A stretch of 64,000 bases of DNA from positions 75,214,501-75,278,500 of the forward strand of contig CP142452.1 of assembly GCA_038049695.1 (NCBI GenBank). Reading direction: 5' to 3'. The translations under genes were made by a program, and so were the position numbers. Source of the DNA: Cinnamomum chago. Lineage: Eukaryota > Streptophyta > Magnoliopsida > Laurales > Lauraceae. This document shows positions 50,101 to 59,700 of the stretch, in pieces. Positions within the stretch are counted from its first letter, which is position 1. Each line of letters begins with the position of its first letter. Under the pieces are notes generated by a model that saw nothing but the letters and a program-made list of their open reading frames with translations, searched no databases and was not told the origin of the DNA.

Positions 50101-52100
50101 GTCCTTATCGTATCTATGCCGAATCTGAGCATCATAGGTTTCAACAGCAGGCTCGCCAAAGTAAAGAACTGCAATGGTCGTGCACCGACCACAAAGGGAA
50201 CCGAAAAAGGCCAAATCACCAAGACAATGAACAAATGAGAACCAAAAGCAATCCTTGATAAGGATTCCATTGTCAAGTTTGCACCCTTAGGGCCTATTTG
50301 GATAGGCAAAAAATAGAGTAGAGTGAAGTTAAACGAGCCCTAACAGTCTAAAATTTCAACTCTACCCCGTTTGGATGAATCTGGCCTGATAGATAAAGTA
50401 ATGTTGTGAGCCACATGTACTCCATTTCACTTCAACTCTAAATACTTCCATTTCCTTGAGTAAAAGTGAATTCTACTCCAAACCGTCACTTCAAAATAAG
50501 CATCAAAATGAAAAATGAAGTGAAGTGAAGTACTCTGCTTTAACTTCAACCTACTTCTCTTCACTCCACTCCACATGTGAAATCCACATCATCTTACTCC
50601 ACTCCTCATTTATCCAAACAGGCCTTAAGGAAATGTGAGTGTGACTTTCAAGAAAATCCTTCGAGTCATCAATTACGGTAGCCATTCCGTAACGCACACA
50701 CCCAAGTAAGATTGCAGGAAACTCCATTTGAAACATGGACAGGACCCAACTTTTTTTTTTTTTTTTGAAAGGTGGACCCTCCTACTCCCGCCTCGCCAGA
50801 ATACAGAATAAAATAGAATCGGGTTTTGAACCACCCTCTCAAAGAGATAACCACTTGAAGGTCATGGGCATAACCCCTCTGTCAATGACCTCCAACTACT
50901 TCCAGTCAAGAAACTCAAACAATGAACTAGCGAAGTGCTTCAATTCTAAAGCCCAAGAGATCCCTTGCCTCATAATGAGGCTAATCAGGTCAATCGCCAA
51001 CATAGATTTGTTCCCAAAGCATCCACTTCTCTCTTTCCAAATATACCATAATGCAACTGCAAATGATGTCATTTAAAAATACAAAAAGTCTACTTGGACA
51101 AACTTTTTGGCCAGAATTTTGGCCAACCCATATGGTTTGCATTGAATATCACTATGATATTCAATGCAAACCATATGGGTTGGCCAAAATTCTGGCCAAA
51201 AAGTTTGTCCAAGTAGCATTACTCTTAAAAATATTTCCTCCAACGTTAGGAAAGAGGAGCCTCCATCACATGAAGTCACCTCCGAAAACCTAATTGTATT
51301 GGACCTTCCGCTTCACCACCTTTACATTCTATTTGTACATTTGTTTATATTTGAAAATCCAAAAAACAATAAAATAAAGATTTAAGTTTTATTTTCTATA
51401 CAATTTTCAAAAAAAAAATCTTCTAAACAAAAAAAGGACCAAAATAAACTTCCAGGGTGGATATATTGGCTGACAGTGAGTTTGAGACCGCGCTTATAAG
51501 TAATACATCTGATTTTTATACTATAACACAACGAGTTGAAATTTGAAGCAAAACGAGGGGGGGCGGGGGGTGGCGCATTCGATTACTTGTTATAGAATTC
51601 CTAGGAATTCATGCTAAAAGGGAGATCTTTATAGACTTTAAGGAATACTAGAGTGTTGACCTATGCAGTGGAGATGTCATATCATTTCCTCTGCAATTTA
51701 ATTCGCTAAGAAGACGCGTAGGTTTACCATTTCCTACCAAAGAGAAGGTTCACCTTTAACCGGTCACTTTTAGCCATTCCTATACAAAAGCATAGCTTAG
51801 GAGACCTAGTAATTCAATACCAATCAAACCGGCAGACCCTCTAAGGATCAGCCGATCAGGTAAGTTAACCTTCAGAAATTCGTTGAATCAGCAAAATGAA
51901 AGAAGCGCAGAAGAGAAAGATCCAAACATTGTAATAATCAGAACTTCTAACCACACATCACCAAGAGAAGTCATCAATAAAAGCTTCCACATGCAGATGC
52001 AACAGACCCAAGGTCACCAGAATAAAGAAAACCTAACAATTGAAGATTCAAGTACCTGAGCGACGGCATTGAGATTTATGCGGCCGAGCTTGAAATCCAT
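16936..52100 (-). CDS. MAG4: p115/Uso1 vesicle-tethering golgin (Golgin candidate 6)
   Basis: Nineteen exons with canonical GT-AG sites: 52100-52056, 48347-48295, 44991-44864, 43953-43901, 38525-38379, 38248-38175, 38057-37988, 32305-32252, 32145-32050, 29477-29427, 29312-29223, 29082-28969, 28885-28814, 27246-27061, 24459-24356, 24174-24126, 20494-20429, 19577-18798, 17505-16936. The joined CDS is 2802 nt, in frame throughout, encoding 933 residues; the Arabidopsis protein is about the same length. Residues 1 to about 700 form the armadillo-like Uso1/p115 head (landmarks ERLLDRLSNG, DFYVRYYTLQILTALL, LLLLTHLTREAE, GFEPLISILKLR). About 740-905 is a coiled coil. The last 18 residues are Glu/Asp-rich. 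The product tethers ER-derived vesicles at the Golgi; loss in Arabidopsis impairs storage-protein export (family knowledge). The head-domain exons are spread over 35 kb by large, TE-filled introns. No disabling change was seen. Confidence 0.96.
20632..22955. mobile_element. Solo LTR (2324 bp) in p115 intron 16
   Basis: A TG...CA segment starting TGTAATATC and ending GGTTGTGACA, flanked by identical 5-bp target duplications GAAAC (20627-20631 and 22956-22960). No interior, primer site or second LTR is present, so this looks like a product of LTR-LTR recombination. Read on the minus strand it starts TGTCACAACCC, a start common among plant Ty3/gypsy LTRs, but a TATATATATA stretch near 20808 would fit plus-strand transcription. 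Orientation is left open. Several 'gtgggacccac' phrases recur inside (21230-21900). Confidence 0.85.
27618..27644. repeat. (GA)n microsatellite
   Basis: About thirteen GA units in p115 intron 13. Confidence 0.95.
31086..31889. mobile_element. TIR DNA transposon, non-autonomous (804 bp), CATAGTT family
   Basis: Starts CATAGTTATCAGAATC and ends GATTTTGAAAACTATG, inverted with few mismatches. Flanked by a perfect 8-bp duplication CACACCAT (31078-31085, 31890-31897). The interior is rich in GATTCG/CGAATC motifs. It has no coding capacity. An 8-bp duplication fits hAT or Mutator-like elements. Located in p115 intron 9. Confidence 0.85.
32614..32627 (-). mobile_element. 14-bp retroposition stub
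   Basis: Fourteen T-rich bases between two exact 16-bp copies of ACTAACAACCAATATT (32598-32613, 32628-32643). Interpreted as a nearly empty target-primed insertion. It lies in p115 intron 7. Confidence 0.5.
34631..34658 (-). mobile_element. 28-bp retroposition stub
   Basis: A T/C-rich 28-bp insert between two 21-bp direct repeats (34610-34630 and 34659-34679) that differ at one base. A minus-strand poly(A)-tailed stub is the simplest reading. Confidence 0.55.
34850..35640 (-). mobile_element. Degenerate L1-type LINE fragment
   Basis: Minus-strand frames broken by stops contain the stretch LVRGLGILSFKNVNSALLSK at about 35205-35265, which resembles the conserved GGLGI...NxALLxKW region just after the reverse transcriptase of plant L1 LINEs. 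The adjoining frame around 35374-35601 appears to belong with it. It lies in p115 intron 7. Confidence 0.55.
36261..37567. mobile_element. TIR DNA transposon, non-autonomous (1307 bp), CATAGTT family
   Basis: Starts CATAGTTGTTAAGTTCG and ends CGAATTTGATAACTATG, as inverted ends. The flanks CGTTTATGAC (36251-36260) and CGTTTATCTC (37568-37577) agree at 8 of 10 bases, fitting a decayed Mutator-type 9-10 bp duplication. The right 407 bp recurs inverted and almost identical at 48873-49279. Many CCGAAA-type motifs occur near the right end. The 75-residue open frame at 37387-37614 is probably not a gene. Located in p115 intron 7. Confidence 0.8.
39035..39556 (+). mobile_element. Complete TRIM retrotransposon (522 bp)
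   Basis: Two 181-bp LTRs, 39035-39215 and 39376-39556, each starting TGTGAYGCCCCGGAG and ending GAGCGTTACA. Three bases after the first LTR is a tRNA-Met primer-binding site, TGGTATCAGAGCC (39218-39230). A purine tract, AAGGGGGGTGGAA, abuts the second LTR. Flanked by 5-bp target duplications TTATG (39030-39034, 39557-39561). The 160-bp interior has no coding capacity, so it must be moved by proteins from elsewhere. It sits antisense in p115 intron 4. Confidence 0.95.
39840..40600 (+). mobile_element. L1-type LINE 3' fragment (zf-RVT and RNase H-like parts)
   Basis: Broken plus-strand frames carry a zf-RVT-like part near 39940-40230 (landmarks EELVNHLLI and TRWIVWKRE) followed near 40425-40570 by an RNase H-like start (LTDAKGN, KAEFL). 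This order is typical of plant L1 LINEs that carry RNase H. Stops and frameshifts are numerous. Confidence 0.55.
41675..42943 (+). mobile_element. Internally deleted Copia retrotransposon nested in the LINE
   Basis: LTR 1 spans 41675-41991. It is followed by a primer-binding-type CGGTATCGGAGC, a leader, and a gag start at 42672 (EKSDVNVIKFNGKNYPSWAF, typical of Copia gag). The frame then runs straight into the 3' part of LTR 2 (about 42743-42943); all of pol and the first ~120 bp of LTR 2 are gone. The junction falls in a short ATTCTTTTACT match shared with LTR 1. Target duplications GCTAT flank it (41670-41674, 42944-42948). Confidence 0.88.
43088..43385. mobile_element. PIF/Harbinger (Tourist-like) MITE nested in the LINE
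   Basis: 298 bp. Ends are GGGCCCGTTTGGTAATT and its inverted partner AATTACCAAACGGGCCC, with TTA target duplications at 43085-43087 and 43386-43388. Removing it with one TTA leaves the surrounding LINE frame continuous, confirming both borders. Confidence 0.93.
44064..44435. mobile_element. MITE with ~38-bp inverted ends
   Basis: AATATTCAGATAAGAACTAG... at the left is matched inverted by ...CTAGTTCTCACTTGAATATT at the right, with four or so mismatches. The GAGAACTAGTTCTC core is itself palindromic. No clear target duplication. Located in p115 intron 3. Confidence 0.75.
44663..44698. repeat. Poly(C)-poly(A) tract
   Basis: Twenty-four C followed by twelve A in p115 intron 3. In the p115 pre-mRNA this is a run of U then G. 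Confidence 0.95.
45208..45231 (-). mobile_element. 24-bp retroposition stub
   Basis: A T-run plus GAATTGTGAA-type tail between 11-bp direct repeats AACTAACAATT (45197-45207, 45232-45242). Read as a very short minus-strand poly(A)-tailed insertion in p115 intron 2. Confidence 0.5.
45655..46500 (-). mobile_element. Possible decayed RTE-type LINE fragment
   Basis: On the minus strand, phrases such as 'aagctaagatggatatgtgg' near 45950-45975 resemble the LRWMCG region near the 3' end of RTE LINEs, and the flanking sequence has the character of a long-decayed copy. No intact frame remains. Recognition is by wording only. Confidence 0.3.
47142..47178. repeat. (CT)n microsatellite
   Basis: About eighteen CT units in p115 intron 2; (AG)n in the pre-mRNA. 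Confidence 0.95.
47355..47850. repeat. Three diverged tandem units of ~160 bp
   Basis: Starting near 47355, 47518 and 47680, each unit has the order 'atccaaaccattcaa', 'gaagtttcatatctta', 'gatcctca...aaattt', 'gtgaaaaa...aaaac', 'tgcat'. The units are diverged but in register. In p115 intron 2. Confidence 0.65.
48873..49279. mobile_element. Inverted near-identical copy of the right 407 bp of the element at 36261-37567
   Basis: From CATAGTTATCAAATTCG at 48873 to the end of similarity at 49279, this is the reverse complement of 37161-37567. The length is the same and I could find only three mismatches. The rest of the element is missing, and sequence of another kind begins at 49280. It lies in p115 intron 1, about 525 bp upstream of exon 2. 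Confidence 0.9.
49560..49710. mobile_element. Partial copy of the 31086-31889 element family (inverted)
   Basis: The reverse complement of about 49598-49695 follows the first part of the 31086 element (landmarks GAATCCCATTTACA, ATGAATCTTAGG, ATTTGTATC). The terminal repeat is eroded. Confidence 0.55.
49995..50150. repeat. Dispersed repeat shared with 60160-60300
   Basis: Same-orientation match running from TTCAAAATGGACAA, through ATACTTCACTTTTT, to TCATGTCCC, GGCGTGTCC and GCATCATAG. The second copy is in the MYB3R gene. Family not recognised. Confidence 0.6.
50290..50624. mobile_element. PIF/Harbinger-type MITE
   Basis: Starts GGGCCTATTTGGATAGG and ends TATCCAAACAGGCC as inverted ends, with TTA duplications at 50287-50289 and 50625-50627. 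335 bp, in p115 intron 1. Confidence 0.8.
50748..51065 (-). mobile_element. 3' end of an L1-type LINE with poly(A) tail
   Basis: On the minus strand the sequence encodes an ALWYIWKER-like zf-RVT tail segment, then a 3' untranslated part ending in about sixteen A (the T-run at 50751-50766). It is 5'-truncated, which is usual for LINE insertions. In p115 intron 1. Confidence 0.65.
51090..51216. repeat. Perfect 62-bp inverted repeat with 3-nt loop
   Basis: Arm 51090-51151 and arm 51155-51216 are exact reverse complements, separated by CTA. If the terminal TA on each side is a target duplication, this is a 123-bp fold-back MITE starting CTTGGACAAAC. In the p115 pre-mRNA it would form an uninterrupted 62-bp duplex in intron 1. 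Confidence 0.95.
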
Positions 52101-52406
52101 CGAATTGGGGAATCACAGGAAGTCCTTCTTCTTTTTTCTTCCTTATTATTCTTCTATTTGAGCAATCAATGGAGAGGAGGAGGGAGGGGTTTTCTTTTGA
52201 TCTAGGGTTTGTCTTTAGATCTTGTTCAGTGAAGATATCTGAAAAGGGGATTTGGAGATCAACTGAATTAGAGTTTGCTATAATCAGAACAAAGAGAAAT
52301 ACAAAAAGAAGTCAAAATCCATGCAGAAGCTGATCCATGAGACCATGACCTGAGATCAATGAATATTCATCAAAGGAGAAAGAGATGAAACTGATGAAAA
52401 TGTGAT

Positions 52407-52418
52407 GTATATATATAG
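52407..52418 (-). promoter_or_regulatory. TATA box of the p115 gene
   Basis: CTATATATATAC on the minus strand, about 310 bp upstream of the ATG at 52100. This would place the transcription start near 52380 and give a leader of about 280 nt. Further A/G-rich sequence follows towards the ATG. Confidence 0.55.
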
Positions 52419-52440
52419 TAGCAGTAGGCCTCAGGGCCCA

Positions 52441-53446
52441 GGGGTCTGAGCTGGACAGTTATTAATAAATTTGTTTTAAAGGGCAAGGCCAAGGGAAAGG
52501 AAGAAAAAAGAGGAGAGTTCTGAAAAATAATTTTTAGGTTTTTTTTTTTTTTAATAACCCATGGGGGGGTTGGAAACCAAGAGAGATCACATGTTTGGGT
52601 CTGCACCTCTCAAACTAGAATTATAGGTCCACCACTCAAGACAACACACTGTGTGGAAAAAGAGCTTACACATGTGGGAAGAGGTGGTGTGTCCCGGGAT
52701 CAAATTCAAGTAGCTAAGTGAGAAGTGTCCCTCCTTACTGCTCACAGAAGTGGTGATGTACCAAAGGTTCAACTTTTGAAAGTTAGTTTTAATTTTGAAA
52801 TGGTTTTGGGGAACCCTTCCTTTTTTTCTAACTGAATTCTAAGAGTACTAACTTTGTGTTTTTAAAATCAGTTAAAATTGAATAAATAAGGATAAGAATT
52901 TTATAAAATGAGCACAAAATAATATCCCACATGGCAAATGATTGGAGGGACATTGAAAAATGCCACACACCATGATAAATCTTTTACCCCCTCAACATCT
53001 AATAATATTTCATTGGAGCCCATTTTATCATGAATTTCTATATATCTAATTTCACGGATCAATGGGCTCTATTTGGCAAAAATGAAATTATTTTACAAAG
53101 AGGAAGAATGATTGTGAGTTGTTCTTATTAATTATATTTAATAATCTTTTATTTTATGAAGTGAATGTATATTTATCAAATTTTACTAAAAAAAAAAGAA
53201 ATTTACCAAGATGTAGAAAGTGATTCTGTACAATCTTAATTCTTAAGAAACAGATAAAATATTGAGAAGAAAACAATTTCACGCAACAACTTTCAGAAGT
53301 CGTTGCACCAGGACACAATCTCATGTGCTCTTCGCATGCACCAAGCTCCCTAACCAACTGGGCTCTATCTGGGAATGGTTTGGATCCACCTAATTTCCCA
53401 TTCCTTTTTCTGGGAACACCAAGGACGTTGGTCATACCATACGATA
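52441..53446. other. Intergenic, no gene seen
   Basis: Sequence upstream of the p115 promoter. It includes a T-run near 52541-52552. Short minus-strand frames (for example 53154-53435) show no recognisable domain. Confidence 0.5.
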
Positions 53447-53454
53447 CGTGGAAT

Positions 53455-53882
53455 TAGGGGTGCAAAAAAAAATCCGATTCGATCCGTGGATTTTTATCCG
53501 ATTCGAAGGTAAATGGATTGGTGACGGATTGAGAAATTTGTAATCCGTTAGCAATGGATCGGTGGTGGATTCCACCCTCAATCTGCGGATTCAATCCGAT
53601 CTGATCCGTTGACATTAAATATAAATAAATATAAATATAAATGGTTTAAATATAAATTAAGAAAAAAATTTATGGGTCAAAATATAATTTTTCTTACAAC
53701 ATGTTTGTTTTCTTTCTTTTAATATTAGATTGAACGGATTAATCTGATCCGATCCGTGGAGGACCGGATCGGATTTTAACAGCCACGAATTGGTGACAGA
53801 TTCCAAATCCGTCAATCCGTAGGTACCGGATTGGTAACGGATTTGACTTAATCCACACCAATCCGATTCGTGTACACCACTA
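53455..53882. mobile_element. hAT-type MITE (428 bp)
   Basis: Starts TAGGGGTGC and ends CACCACTA (inverted TAGTGGTG). 8-bp flanks CGTGGAAT (53447-53454) and CGGGGAAT (53883-53890) match at 7 of 8. The interior repeats ATCCGATTCG, GATCCGT and related motifs. Confidence 0.85.
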
Positions 53883-54727
53883 CGGGGAATCACAGTAAAT
53901 AAAAGTTTGTGTGGAATGGTCTAGTGGTGGTGGATCGATGGTGTAATTGACTTGGACGGGAAATAAGAGCATTTGGAATAGGACCAAGGTTTGCACCCAA
54001 AGCATGAAGGTACGAAACTGCACCATCAACTGGAGATTTACTAGCCTCCCTCTGAGCCCATAGGGATTATTCTGGCTCAAATGACTGAGACACCCTCCAT
54101 TATAAAAGAAAAAATGCACCGTGTAACTTTGCTTTGTGGTAAAATTATCTTTCATTTGTATCCATGTTGAAGGCATGGCAATGGATCGGGTCAAATGGGC
54201 GACCTGCCCACACTGCCCCTTCCAATTTTTATTTTTTTTAGGTCTGACACAGTCACACACAGGATTGGATGATCAACGACATAGGCCATAGGTGACAACC
54301 TCTGTGGGGCCCACTTCGGGGCACGATTAGATGCAGGCTCACCCTCACACACTATAACTGAATTTCTGCTGGACTTAAGTCCGATACCTCGACCCAATTG
54401 TTTTTTACTATCGATTTTTGGTGGTCATATCTTGATCATCATTGATCATTAAGAGCTGAGATTTGATGGGCTACTATGCCAACACCACTCAACCACAAGC
54501 GTGTTGGCCACGGTTACGATCAATTGATCCTCATGATATTAACTGATGTTCCTCTTGTCAAAACACTCATTTGACTACTATGTGAAAATGGTGATTTTCA
54601 CATGTGTATCATCTGCTCATATAACATATCCTTTCTTCTCATGATCAATACAGCCAATGCATTTTACCAGATGAACACTATCCTTTCTTCTGTTTTTACT
54701 ACCCCTATAGAAATGTTCTGCACAAGA

Positions 54728-54873
54728 TGTCACTCTCCATGTTCTTTTCATTGGTATGTGACAAACATTCCTCTTACTTTGCATGGAGATACATACAAAA
54801 TGTCACTCGCCATGTTCTTTTCATGGCTATGTGACAAATATCCCTCTCTTACTTTGCATGGAGAGACACAAAG
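54728..54873. repeat. Two tandem ~73-bp units
   Basis: Adjacent units both run ATGTCACTC.CCATG, TTCTTTTCAT, TATGTGACAAA, TTACTTTGCATGGAGA. They are responsible for the repetitive short open frame here, which I do not consider a gene. Confidence 0.8.
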
Positions 54874-56742
54874 CCAACAGAAATTAGGTGTCTTATGGTA
54901 AAACTTTCACCATAATGTCCTTGCTCGACATAGTTGGCCACACCCTACAAAGCACAATAGCCATAGGATAAGAAGAACCCACCATGGATACCATAGGCCC
55001 GATTTTATCACTTTTATCACTTTCACGAATCATCTTATCTCTGACTAACTGCCTGCAAAATGGATGGTTAAAACAAATTTTGAGGATCCGTCCATTTTGT
55101 ACTCATAAAAAATGAGCTTGGGTCAAAAAACCAAGGTAATGTAACCCTCACTATTGCACGGATTAACCGACCATAGGTGTGCTCCATTGCTTAGCATAAA
55201 GATCTTCATTCAGTGAATCAGTACTTACATGGCCTTTGTTTCAGGATTCAAGTCATAGAAAGTAATGTATTTGAATCTTTGATCTAATTTTGAATTGGAA
55301 TTATGTTTTCTCTTACATGATACAGGTAATGTTTTGGAAGATGCTTAACCAAGCACATCACCCATAGCAGAATGAGAAAAGTAAATGGAAAATGCCAACA
55401 GAGATTGGTTTGTGATGTATTATATCTCAAAGCCTTTTCCCCTCTGATGCCGATAACCAATCTTGAAATACATTTCTGAAAAGTGGTAGTTGGAAGGGTC
55501 CCTTACTCTACAAACTGACCAATGGCATGAGATGTTCTCCCTGCAATTTGCATGTAAAAGAGTAGTTATCAGGCATGTGTTGCCTGCTTGATTGCACATG
55601 ATCATAATGATGTGAATGCTGTCGAGAAAGGTTTGACTCATCCTTGCCATCAACTTGCTTGGTTGGCCCAATTCCAATGTCTACAGTTATAGTCGTGGAG
55701 AACAGTGATCGCCGCATCCAAACTCAAGATTAACTTGGAATTTGATCTCCTAAGTCATCAAAAATGGAAAAGAAAAAACAAAACACAGAAGCATTACTAA
55801 TCAGTATTTGTTAATAATAAAGTAGAATGACTAAAAGCTAGTGAACACAAGAACATCATCATCATCGAAGCCTTGTCCCAACTATGTTGAGGTCAGCTAG
55901 TGAACACAAGAACATGTACAATAAATAATACACTAAGTACTAGACTAGTTATTTAGTGACTTTTAGTGGATTCAGCATGCAACAATGCTTAATAACGTGT
56001 GTGCGTTCCAAAATTACAAATTCTATTGAGAAGTCAAACAAACTCCAATTTCTTTCTATTTCCTTTTTCCCCCTAATGGGTTTACAGCATGTTATGCCAA
56101 ATTCAACTTAGGTGCACCACTCAACGTGAGGCCCATTGTTTACATCCAGCTTAATCGCCCACGGGGCCAAGCCCTACCAGGAGAAAGCCGAAACTAACTG
56201 TTTCTCTTATTTTCATGTTTTGAGAAGAGGAAGGAGGCTTCTAGGATTCCTTCGACTAATTTTGGAATATAGCAACTACTTTTATCAGAAGATCTTAACA
56301 ATAAAATATAGAATGTATTGTTCACCCAACTGGGTAAAAAAAAAACAAAACAAAAACAAAAAAAAAAGAGAAAAGTGACACCCATTATTACTTAAATTCA
56401 TTCTTAATAGTTAAAACATGTCTTCAACTTCTAGATTCATACCGATCAATTTCTATTTCTTGAGATTTTTTAAATCATTTTTCACAACTGTTGTGGCTTT
56501 TTGGGTGCTCTAGGGTGCGCCTTTATCCAACCCAGCTGAGTCCCATGGACTAGGCTGAGTTGACTCAACTTAAGGGCGACCAAGTTGTCCCATGGTTCAA
56601 GTATTAAAGCACTGGTAAGGTCCAAGGCGCATGTAACGGAATGAAGAGTTATATTAGTGTCAATATACAGCCTGCACAAAGCTGCATAACAAGAAAATTA
56701 AAATGGATACTGATGAACAGAAAGAAGTCAGTTGAGAGCATA
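54874..56742. other. Intergenic / MYB3R 3' flank, no gene seen
   Basis: No coding region is supported. A 38-bp LINE stub is at 55857-55894 and an A-rich run at about 56338-56370. If the donor at 56743-56750 is used, part of this region is the last intron and 3' UTR of the MYB3R gene. Confidence 0.45.
55857..55894 (-). mobile_element. 38-bp RTE LINE 3'-end insertion
   Basis: On the minus strand it reads GTTGGGACAAGGCTTCGATG followed by GATGATG, the usual 3' end of plant RTE LINEs and the same end seen at 43640-43675. It is flanked by exact 21-bp direct repeats (55836-55856 and 55895-55915). This is a LINE insertion that stopped after a few dozen bases. Confidence 0.8.
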
Positions 56743-56750
56743 CTTACATC
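56743..56750 (-). other. Strong splice donor just past the MYB3R stop
   Basis: GAT|GTAAGTAT on the minus strand, 15 nt beyond the TAG at 56757-56759. A good donor here suggests an intron in the 3' UTR or a longer coding gene cut short by the TAG. Confidence 0.45.
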
Positions 56751-56756
56751 TACACT

Positions 56757-59700
56757 CTAGGTCACGCCTGCCTTAGTTGTATGTGAAAAGTTGCTACTCA
56801 GTCTCTTCCCGTGAATTCTTGAAAGGCTAGCATCAGAATCCACTCCACAATCTTTGACTGCTCCAAAGCTCAAAGATTTAGTACTGCCATCCAACGACTC
56901 TTCATCTAATGTGAAATCGAGTTGCTTCTCCACAGACTTGAGAATAGCAGTTCGTTTTGACTTCAATCGGTATGGTGGAGAGACACTGAAGACCTTCCCA
57001 TGGAAAGCCTCAACTCCGTCATTGCCATAACCAGCTGGACTTTCACATGGACTTGCATTCTCACACCCCAAATGACCTTGATCATTACTTCCTGTTTGCT
57101 CTTCTTTGGGAGTATATGAGCTTCCCTGGACCTTTGTACCATCTGTTACCTCATTTTTAAGAGGTGTGCAATGGGTTTCCCTCTTTCTTTTCCTTAGTAT
57201 GGAAGGAGTATTAGGAAAGCTCTTAGCTGCATTCCTCAGTATAGATTCTGCAGTTTCAGGACTTGAGCCAACACTTTTCGCAAGAGGAGTGAAACAACCA
57301 AAGGGGGATTGTGACAAACTTGTCGAGTGGCATACATGCTGCATGTTGGGGAACATGATAGAAAAGGTGGCATCCATGGAAGCCTCGCAATTCCCTGACA
57401 CAGGCTCATAGCACAAAGAACCAATTTTTGGAGTCCCTGTAATATAGGTTTGATCAATTTCACCATGTTTATTATTAGAGCAGTGATCGAATTTTGCTGC
57501 CCATTTCTTGGAGTCAAAATTGTTGAGTCCATTGACAGTTACATTTGTTGAAGTGTCTGTATCAGGACGTTTTGTGGTTGAAGGCTCCAACTGATTATTG
57601 CAGTTTTCATCCGGCTGACAATGTGGGGTTGTCAGGCCATGTATAGCATCTGAAGTCCCTGAGAGAGTTTGGTCAATTTTGTCCAAACTTTTATTAGTGC
57701 AGATCGAAAGTTTTCCAGTAGCTTTTACAGTATTTTTGGTATCACTTTGCATGGGTGTCTTTGGAGTTGGTGGAAGTGTCCCAGTAGCCAGGTAGAAATC
57801 CAACTTTTTCTTCAAGGAACTATTCCAGTGATTCTTTATTGAGTTATCAGTCCTGGAGACACAGATAACGAAGCATTTAATGCAGTAAATTTAATTTAAA
57901 CTGAAAGTACGGAGCAATAGATATGACAAAATTTTCAATCCTTGTTTCAGAATGGCCTATGAGTAGAGGTACTTAAGAAGCAAATGACTAGAAAAGTTTG
58001 GTGCAACTATCCATTTAAAATCAATAAATAGGGGTGAAATTTCGCCTGTTCCCAGTCAATGATCCCCTTCTTCACATACCACCCAAGACCATAAATTTGC
58101 ACGCATCCATTGGTAGGACGCAAACTGAAAAACCAGGCTATGGATCCAAGATGTGGACCTGTTTTTAATTCAGGTCCAGGTCCAGGTCCAGGTTCAGGTT
58201 TGGGTCGAGGTGATAGGGAAGTTGAAAAACTACTAGCACTTAAATATGGCAAGAAAGGCTTCTCATAGGGCCTCGATTTGTGCCCAGATCGAGCCTCTTT
58301 ATTTGGGTCTGGATGGCTGTTTGGACCATTAAAATTTAAAGCAGGGTATGGATACAATCCTGTAAACCTAGACTCAAGATGGTTATGGGTGTAAAGTAAG
58401 ATATTGTTTATTTCCCTCTGGTACAACTCACTCAAGGTTCTTTATTTAGGTCTGGATGGCAGTTCAGATCATTAATTTAAATCAAGGTATTGGTGAGGTC
58501 CTGTAACCCAGACTAGAAATGGCTATGAGTGTAAAGTTACAACTTACAAGAGCTTTTTTTCTTCCCCACTCTGGTACAACTCACACACACCCACGCACAG
58601 TCTTCCCAAGTCCCTAACCATCAGTGTTATCAACGGGGATCGAACTCTGGTTGTTTCTGCAGAGCGTGGAGAGAGAGGTGCCTCACAATGGAGTTAACAA
58701 TGCATTGGCAAGTAAGAGAGCTTTTGGTGAAGTTGAGGATGATCAGGCCACAAATCCTCTATAAAAGATTTGAATCAAAGTGATCATAATGATACAAGTT
58801 GAAGGAATATCTATCCCGTCCCCAAGGATGAATACAAAATATAAATCTAATCTACTAGAGATAATAATCTATTATGGTACACCATATGAGTTTCTTGATC
58901 CCTCGGCTTTGACAATGGGTACAGCCGTACAGGTGGTCCCTGTTATTAATTCGGGCCTGAGACTAGGTCCAGGGATGTTATGGACCTGACCCATCTCTAC
59001 ATAAAGGTGGGCCGCATAAAGCAGCCCTCACCATAGGCGGCTCTTTCTACAACACTCCTCTCTACTACTACATTGAAAATTATTAAATATGTAAAAATAT
59101 TAGCACTAGTAATTAAAGAAAACCAGTACTTAGTGTTATCAATTGAGCCACGTCCTAGACTGTCAACATGGCAGTAAACACTAGGAAATGAAGATCATAA
59201 AACTTGCAGATAGAGGGCAAGTTATGAAAACAATAAATTCCACCACAGCTGATACCTGCCAGGTAAAATCTTTGCAATTTCTGCCCATTTATTCCCATGG
59301 ATTTGGTGGGCTTTCATGAGTGCAAATTCCTCCTCCAATGTCCAAGCATCTTTTTTTATTGTTGGGTTCAAATGATTGTGCCACCTGAAAAGTAGTTTGA
59401 AAACCATTTGTTAAGAATTGGAAATGATCTAATAAAATAGTCAGCTTTACCAATGGAAGAGGTCAAAAAATGGATGTACACTGACAATTCATATTGTGGA
59501 AACCTGAGAGCATTACAACATTAAACCAGAACAATTCTAGGAAACCATAGGTGTTTAGATTATCATCTTTATGTTGATTGTAGAATAACTTATTAGTAAA
59601 ATTCTATAATATGACATTTGTGCATTGGCTGAAATTTGAGTAGGACATAAAAATGCAATAACAAATGGTGATTTTTGGTATTCTAAATGCAGTGTGTCAA

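Noticed and set aside
53154-53435. 93-residue minus-strand open frame
   Set aside because: No domain recognised, position is intergenic and the C-terminal part is AT-rich low-complexity.
54602-54901. 99-residue plus-strand open frame
   Set aside because: Covers the two 73-bp tandem units and has repeat-derived residues; no start context or homology recognised.
58007-58435. 142-residue minus-strand open frame rich in Pro and Gly
   Set aside because: Lies within the last MYB3R intron, is built from short CAGGTC repeats and has no domain or splice context.
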